Shown: piece after piece, positions 8,183 through 10,995 of the stretch | How positions within the stretch are numbered: position 1 is the first letter of the stretch | Layout of the letters: each line of letters starts with the position of its first letter | Assembly (NCBI GenBank): GCA_023428365.1 | Contig: JAEYYQ010000117.1 | Span: 1 to 10,995, forward strand | From: Pseudomonadota bacterium | Lineage (GTDB): Bacteria > Pseudomonadota > Alphaproteobacteria > Rhizobiales > Hyphomicrobiaceae | Reading direction: 5' to 3' | Length of the DNA: 10,995 nucleotides | The notes under the pieces: model-generated | The model's database searches: none | What the model saw: the letters and a program-made list of their open reading frames with translations, nothing else | Told to the model about the DNA's origin: nothing | Position numbers and translations under genes: made by a program

Positions 8183-8252
8183 CTCGCCCAGCGCGCTCGC
8201 GCGCTTCGAACAAGCCGCTCTGTGTCACGGACAGCGCCAAGGATCAAGGGCA

Positions 8253-8280
8253 GTTCGGATGCGTATGGTCGCATCGGAAC
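8253..8280 (-). terminator. Hairpin just after the GST gene
   Basis: GATGCG at 8258-8263 and CGCATC at 8270-8275 pair around a 6-base loop. After one G/G mismatch the stem continues with GTTC (8253-8256) and GAAC (8277-8280), ten pairs in all. It begins 6 bases after the GST stop on the minus strand and precedes the CDF gene. No T run follows, so termination is plausible but not shown. The rest of the 104-base gap shows nothing clear. Confidence 0.4.
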
Positions 8281-8286
8281 GGATGA

Positions 8287-8940
8287 TTAGAACTCCACCT
8301 CGAGTTCGATGATCTCGTCGGGCTCCTCGAGCGCCGCGCTGGTCCATTCCTGCATCAGCTGCCACTCGAAAATGCGGTCGCAATAGGCCGACAGCAGCGG
8401 GTCAAGCTCCACAGCATACGTCCGGAACCGCGTGCAGACAGGAGCGTACATCGCATCGGCGATGCTGAGTGGACCGAACAGGTAGGGGCCGCCGTAAGTC
8501 TCCAGGCACTCCGTCCAGATCGCGCGGATACGCTCAACATCCGGCCGGGCGCCAGAGAAAATCTTGAACGCCTTGTGCCGTGCCTTCAGGTTCATCGGCA
8601 GCGCCGAGCGCAAGTTGTAGAAGCCAGAATGCATTTCGCCGGAAACGGCGCGGCAATGCGCGCGCGCAACGCGATCCTTTGGCAGCAGCCCAGCGTCCGG
8701 CAAGGTTTCGGCGAGATACTCGGCAATCGCCAGCGTATCCCACACCGTCACCCCGTCGTGGACGAGACGCGGCACCAGAACCGACGGAGATAGCAGCAGC
8801 AGCTCCTGACGAACTTCAGGAGCGTCGATATCGACCCGCCTCTCCTCGACATCGAGGCCCGCCATGCGGCACAGCAGCCATCCGCGAAGCGACCAGGACG
8901 AGTAGTTCTTGGACGAAATCGTCAGTATCGCGTCGGCCAT
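8287..8940 (-). CDS. Glutathione S-transferase family protein
   Basis: A 217-residue two-domain GST. The thioredoxin-like N-terminal domain begins at once with a serine-rich active-site region (N-Y-S-S-W-S-L-R, residues 12-19), which suggests a serine rather than a tyrosine type enzyme. V-P at 56-57 supplies the cis-proline of the glutathione site, and W-D-T-L-A-I-A-E-Y-L (67-76) the gamma-glutamyl-binding turn. The helical C-terminal domain carries the N-capping motif L-S-I-A-D-A (158-163). The closest pattern I recall is the YfcF-like/GST_N_4 group, whose substrates are poorly defined. The frame is open to 9021, but ATG 8940 is chosen: GAGG lies eight bases upstream and the conserved domain starts directly. 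The extra 27 residues of the longer reading would run through the inverted repeat at 8957-8988. The gene is divergent from phaZ. Confidence 0.92.
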   Translation of the reverse strand: MADAILTISSKNYSSWSLRGWLLCRMAGLDVEERRVDIDAPEVRQELLLLSPSVLVPRLVHDGVTVWDTLAIAEYLAETLPDAGLLPKDRVARAHCRAVSGEMHSGFYNLRSALPMNLKARHKAFKIFSGARPDVERIRAIWTECLETYGGPYLFGPLSIADAMYAPVCTRFRTYAVELDPLLSAYCDRIFEWQLMQEWTSAALEEPDEIIELEVEF

Positions 8941-8956
8941 ACGAAACACCTCAACA

Positions 8957-8988
8957 TTGCGATGCAGCACAATTTTCTCGCATCGCAA
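8957..8988. promoter_or_regulatory. Perfect 9-bp inverted repeat in the GST/phaZ divergent region
   Basis: TTGCGATGC at 8957-8965 and GCATCGCAA at 8980-8988 are perfect inverted arms with a 14-base A/T-rich spacer. The arm centres are 23 bases apart, roughly two helical turns, as expected for a dimeric repressor. The near edge is 17 bases from the GST start codon, so it would overlap the promoter or leader of that gene. A leader RNA hairpin is the alternative. The regulator is unknown. Confidence 0.55.
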
Positions 8989-9010
8989 AAGAGTTTGCAC
9001 TAGCTTTCTA

Positions 9011-9031
9011 TGTTGCTGCAAGCCTGCAACA
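9011..9031. promoter_or_regulatory. TGC-rich palindrome upstream of phaZ, possible PhaR site
   Basis: TGTTGC at 9011-9016 and GCAACA at 9026-9031 are inverted arms with a 9-base spacer. The same stretch holds CTGCAA twice with an 8-base period (9016-9021 and 9024-9029). It ends 16 bases before the phaZ ATG. PhaR repressors of PHA genes in Paracoccus and Rhodobacter are known to bind TGC-rich inverted motifs, so an autoregulated PHA operator is a reasonable guess. The exact consensus is not matched. Confidence 0.38.
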
Positions 9032-9047
9032 GCGGTGATCTGGATCG

Positions 9048-10262
9048 ATGCTCTACTACACCTACCAGTGGCAGGATGACGTCATGGCTCAGATGCGCCT
9101 CGCGGCGCGCTGGACCAACTTGATGTTCGGCCCGCATTTGGCGAATTTCGGCGACAAAACCAGCAAGCGCTTCACAGCTGCGCTGGAGATGATTTCTCGT
9201 TTCGAACTGAGCCATACGCGGCCGGACTTCGATATCAGGTCAGTGCGTGTCGGCAATCGCGACGTGCCCGTGACAGAGGAGATCACACTCGATCTGCCGT
9301 TCGGAAAGCTGCTGCGCTTCGCCAAGGACATCGACACACCGCAACCGAAAGTCCTCGTGGTTGCCCCGCTATCCGGCCATTTTGCCACATTATTGCGGGG
9401 CACCGTCGCAACACTGCTCCAGGACCACGACGTCTATATCACGGACTGGACGAACGCCCGCGATGTGCCTCTGGACGCCGGCAAGTTCGGCATCGAGGAT
9501 TACACCGACTACGTCATCCGTTTCCTGGAGGAGATTGGGGCACGCGCGCACGTCCTTTCGGTCTGCCAGCCCTGCGTGCAGGTGTTGGCGGCCGTTTCGA
9601 TCATGTCCGAGGACAAGCATCCGCTCGTACCGCGTACGATGACGCTGATGGCTGGTCCGATCGACCCGCGCGAAAGCCCGACCGGCGTGAACGAATTCGC
9701 GACCGGCAACCCACTGTCTTGGTTTGAGAATTCCGTCATCACGCGTGTGCCCTCGCGCTATGCCGGTGCTGGCAGGAAGGTCTATCCAGGGTTTCTCCAG
9801 CTCATCGCCTTCATGAGCATGAACATGGAGCGGCACAGCAACGCGCACCGCAAGCTCTACGATCATCTGGTCGCTGGCGAAGTCGAGGAAGCGGAAAAGA
9901 TTAAGACATTCTACGACGAATACTTCGCCGTTCTCGATATGACGGAAGAATTTTACATCGAAACAATCGATCAAGTCTTCCAGCGGGCCAATCTTGCCAC
10001 CGGAAGCTTCACGTATCACGGCCGGACGGTCGATCCTGGCTTCATTCGTAATACCGCGCTGCTGACAGTTGAAGGTGGCCGCGATGACATCTGTGCCCTG
10101 GGCCAGACATCGGCGGCCCATGACCTGTGTCGGTCGCTCAGACCCCACCTGAAACGCCATCACCTGCAGGCCAATGTCGGCCATTACGGCGTCTTCAGCG
10201 GCAAACGCTGGGAGAAGGAAATCTACCCGGTCGTCCGCAACATGATCCTGGCGATGGAATAG
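9048..10262 (+). CDS. phaZ: Intracellular polyhydroxyalkanoate depolymerase
   Basis: A 404-residue alpha/beta-hydrolase of the intracellular PHA depolymerase family, which cleaves amorphous poly-3-hydroxybutyrate in granules to mobilise stored carbon. The start M-L-Y-Y-T-Y-Q resembles the family N-terminus. The oxyanion region is V-V-A-P-L-S-G-H (104-111). The nucleophile elbow is S-V-C-Q-P-C (171-176), with cysteine in place of serine, as in Cupriavidus PhaZ1 (C183); C173 is the likely nucleophile. The acid is D346 or D347 in G-G-R-D-D-I and the base H379 in V-G-H-Y-G-V-F-S-G. There is no signal peptide, in keeping with a granule-associated cytoplasmic enzyme. The ATG at 9048 is preferred by homology although its Shine-Dalgarno is weak; ATG 9084 is an in-frame alternative. 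No phaC, phaP or phaR gene lies in the window. It is convergent with the peptidase gene downstream. Confidence 0.95.
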   Translation: MLYYTYQWQDDVMAQMRLAARWTNLMFGPHLANFGDKTSKRFTAALEMISRFELSHTRPDFDIRSVRVGNRDVPVTEEITLDLPFGKLLRFAKDIDTPQPKVLVVAPLSGHFATLLRGTVATLLQDHDVYITDWTNARDVPLDAGKFGIEDYTDYVIRFLEEIGARAHVLSVCQPCVQVLAAVSIMSEDKHPLVPRTMTLMAGPIDPRESPTGVNEFATGNPLSWFENSVITRVPSRYAGAGRKVYPGFLQLIAFMSMNMERHSNAHRKLYDHLVAGEVEEAEKIKTFYDEYFAVLDMTEEFYIETIDQVFQRANLATGSFTYHGRTVDPGFIRNTALLTVEGGRDDICALGQTSAAHDLCRSLRPHLKRHHLQANVGHYGVFSGKRWEKEIYPVVRNMILAME

Positions 10263-10281
10263 CTGCGGCTATATCCGCAGC
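10262..10281. terminator. Hairpin shared by convergent phaZ and peptidase genes
   Basis: GCTGCGG at 10262-10268 and CCGCAGC at 10275-10281 make a perfect 7-bp stem with a 6-base loop. The last base of the phaZ stop is in the stem and the peptidase stop codon (10269-10271, minus) is in the loop. The position suits a bidirectional terminator, but there is no T run on either side. Confidence 0.45.
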
Positions 10282-10955
10282 ACCCGCAGCCAGCGCATGA
10301 CGTTGAACAGGCTCATCGCCGCCGCTGCCACGTAGGTGAAGGCGGCCGCGCGCAAGATCTGCCGGGCGGCTGCCATATCCTTCGGCTGGATGTAGCCGCC
10401 TTCCTTCAACACCGGCAGCGCACGACGGAAACTGGCATCATACTCCATCGGCAGCGTCGAAGCGTGCATGAGAACCGTCATGGACAGGATCAACATGCCC
10501 GCAACGGCCTGGATCACCATGACGTGCGGCGACTTGGCGAGGATCATGAGGACCGGCGCCGCGAGCATCACAACCGAGCCGAACGTTTCAATTCGCTGCG
10601 CCTGCTTTGCCAGCCGCGTGCGCGCCTTTAGCGGCGGATAGTCGGTCGCATCCTGGATGGCATGGCCGACCTCGTGCGCGGCGATGACCACGGCCGACAA
10701 GGATCGCCCGCGCATGTTCGCCGGGAGCAGACGAACCACTTTGGCTTCGGGATCGTAGTGATCACCCTGCTTGGTCTCCTCGACCTTCACGCCATACAGC
10801 CCAAGATGATCGAGGAGATGACGCGCGAACTCACCGCCCGAGCCGGGAAAATCAGGACGTTCGCGTGAGTGCTGATCGATCACGCGCTTGACCCACATCT
10901 GCGGCAGGAACGCCACCGCGAAGAAAAAGGCCATAACGATCAGAAGAATGAACAA
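10269..10955 (-). CDS. Membrane zinc metallopeptidase, YugP family
   Basis: A 228-residue protein of the Zn_peptidase_2 (YugP-like) family, of usual length. Residues about 2-18 are a membrane segment, followed by L-P-Q-M-W-V-K-R-V-I and a short soluble domain. The metal site is H94-E95-V-G-H98 in A-A-H-E-V-G-H-A-I-Q. Two further hydrophobic segments (about 126-163) follow, then L-P-M-E-Y-D-A-S (168-175), which probably supplies the third zinc ligand, E171. A last hydrophobic stretch lies at about 204-220. The family is predicted to cut proteins at the inner membrane; substrates are not established as far as I know. The best start is TTG at 10955, with GGAGA ending 6 bases upstream. No ATG or GTG occurs in this frame before the upstream in-frame stop near 10992. 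The next in-frame ATG, codon 8, would trim the first membrane segment. The remaining 40 bases to the edge show nothing else. Confidence 0.93.
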   Translation of the reverse strand: MFILLIVMAFFFAVAFLPQMWVKRVIDQHSRERPDFPGSGGEFARHLLDHLGLYGVKVEETKQGDHYDPEAKVVRLLPANMRGRSLSAVVIAAHEVGHAIQDATDYPPLKARTRLAKQAQRIETFGSVVMLAAPVLMILAKSPHVMVIQAVAGMLILSMTVLMHASTLPMEYDASFRRALPVLKEGGYIQPKDMAAARQILRAAAFTYVAAAAMSLFNVMRWLRVLRI

Positions 10956-10995
10956 TGCGATCTCCGCGGAGCCAGCCTCATGCGCAGGATATCAT

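Noticed and set aside
8257..8988. Shared TCGCATCG octamer in the GST 3' hairpin and the GST upstream inverted repeat
   Set aside because: Eight bases shared in a region rich in GATGCG-like words, including inside the GST gene itself, is too weak to claim a flanking repeat or mobile unit.
8941..9021. Longer GST reading starting at 9021
   Set aside because: The added 27 residues have no GST similarity and would be encoded by the palindromic intergenic region; the ATG at 8940 has its own GAGG eight bases upstream.
9390..10184. 264-codon minus-strand open frame inside phaZ
   Set aside because: It is antisense to the catalytic core of a conserved depolymerase and has no motif.
1..10995. Possible defence system, mobile element or CRISPR array
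   Set aside because: All genes have housekeeping or known families, no tandem spaced repeats or transposase signatures were seen, and base use looks even across the window.

Overview
The window looks like ordinary chromosome from an alphaproteobacterium, most likely order Hyphomicrobiales (Rhizobiales). The basis is the GC-rich coding with strong G/C third positions, the hdaA-ppk-ppx gene order, an alphaproteobacterial-type bactofilin, and RimO, intracellular PhaZ and YugP-type peptidase homologues of the kind found there. I cannot name the genus. I see no insertion sequence, phage gene, tRNA, rRNA, CRISPR array or attachment site, and no gene-free stretch longer than about 145 bases.

Layout. 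Bases 1-5763 are all plus strand: the tail of a DnaA-inactivating hdaA, then ppk1 (polyphosphate kinase) and ppx (exopolyphosphatase) in a tight operon, a zinc-finger-less J-domain co-chaperone, and a short bactofilin carrying an unusual C-terminal module. rimO (S12 methylthiotransferase) follows on plus and ends directly against the stop codon of a convergent cation-diffusion-facilitator exporter. Upstream of that exporter, also on minus, is a glutathione S-transferase-fold gene. Its promoter side faces phaZ (intracellular polyhydroxyalkanoate depolymerase, plus) across a 107-base divergent intergenic region rich in inverted repeats. phaZ converges on a membrane zinc metallopeptidase of the YugP family with only 6 bases between the stop codons.

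How the genes may work together. The first three genes join replication control to polyphosphate turnover: HdaA produces ADP-DnaA, and in E. coli polyphosphate directs Lon to ADP-DnaA. phaZ adds carbon-reserve mobilisation, so two storage polymers are represented. The rest is general housekeeping: ribosome modification, metal export, protein folding and membrane proteolysis.

The least ordinary item is the bactofilin at 5113-5763. A complete cytoskeletal bactofilin domain is joined to one unit resembling the CSPG4/cadherin-like repeats of giant secreted adhesins, yet the protein has no signal peptide or membrane segment. Its reading frame also contains a perfect TTAA-N7-TTAA palindrome, matching the CtrA cell-cycle box. 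Other items worth a look are a 9-bp-arm inverted repeat before the GST gene and a TGC-rich palindrome before phaZ.
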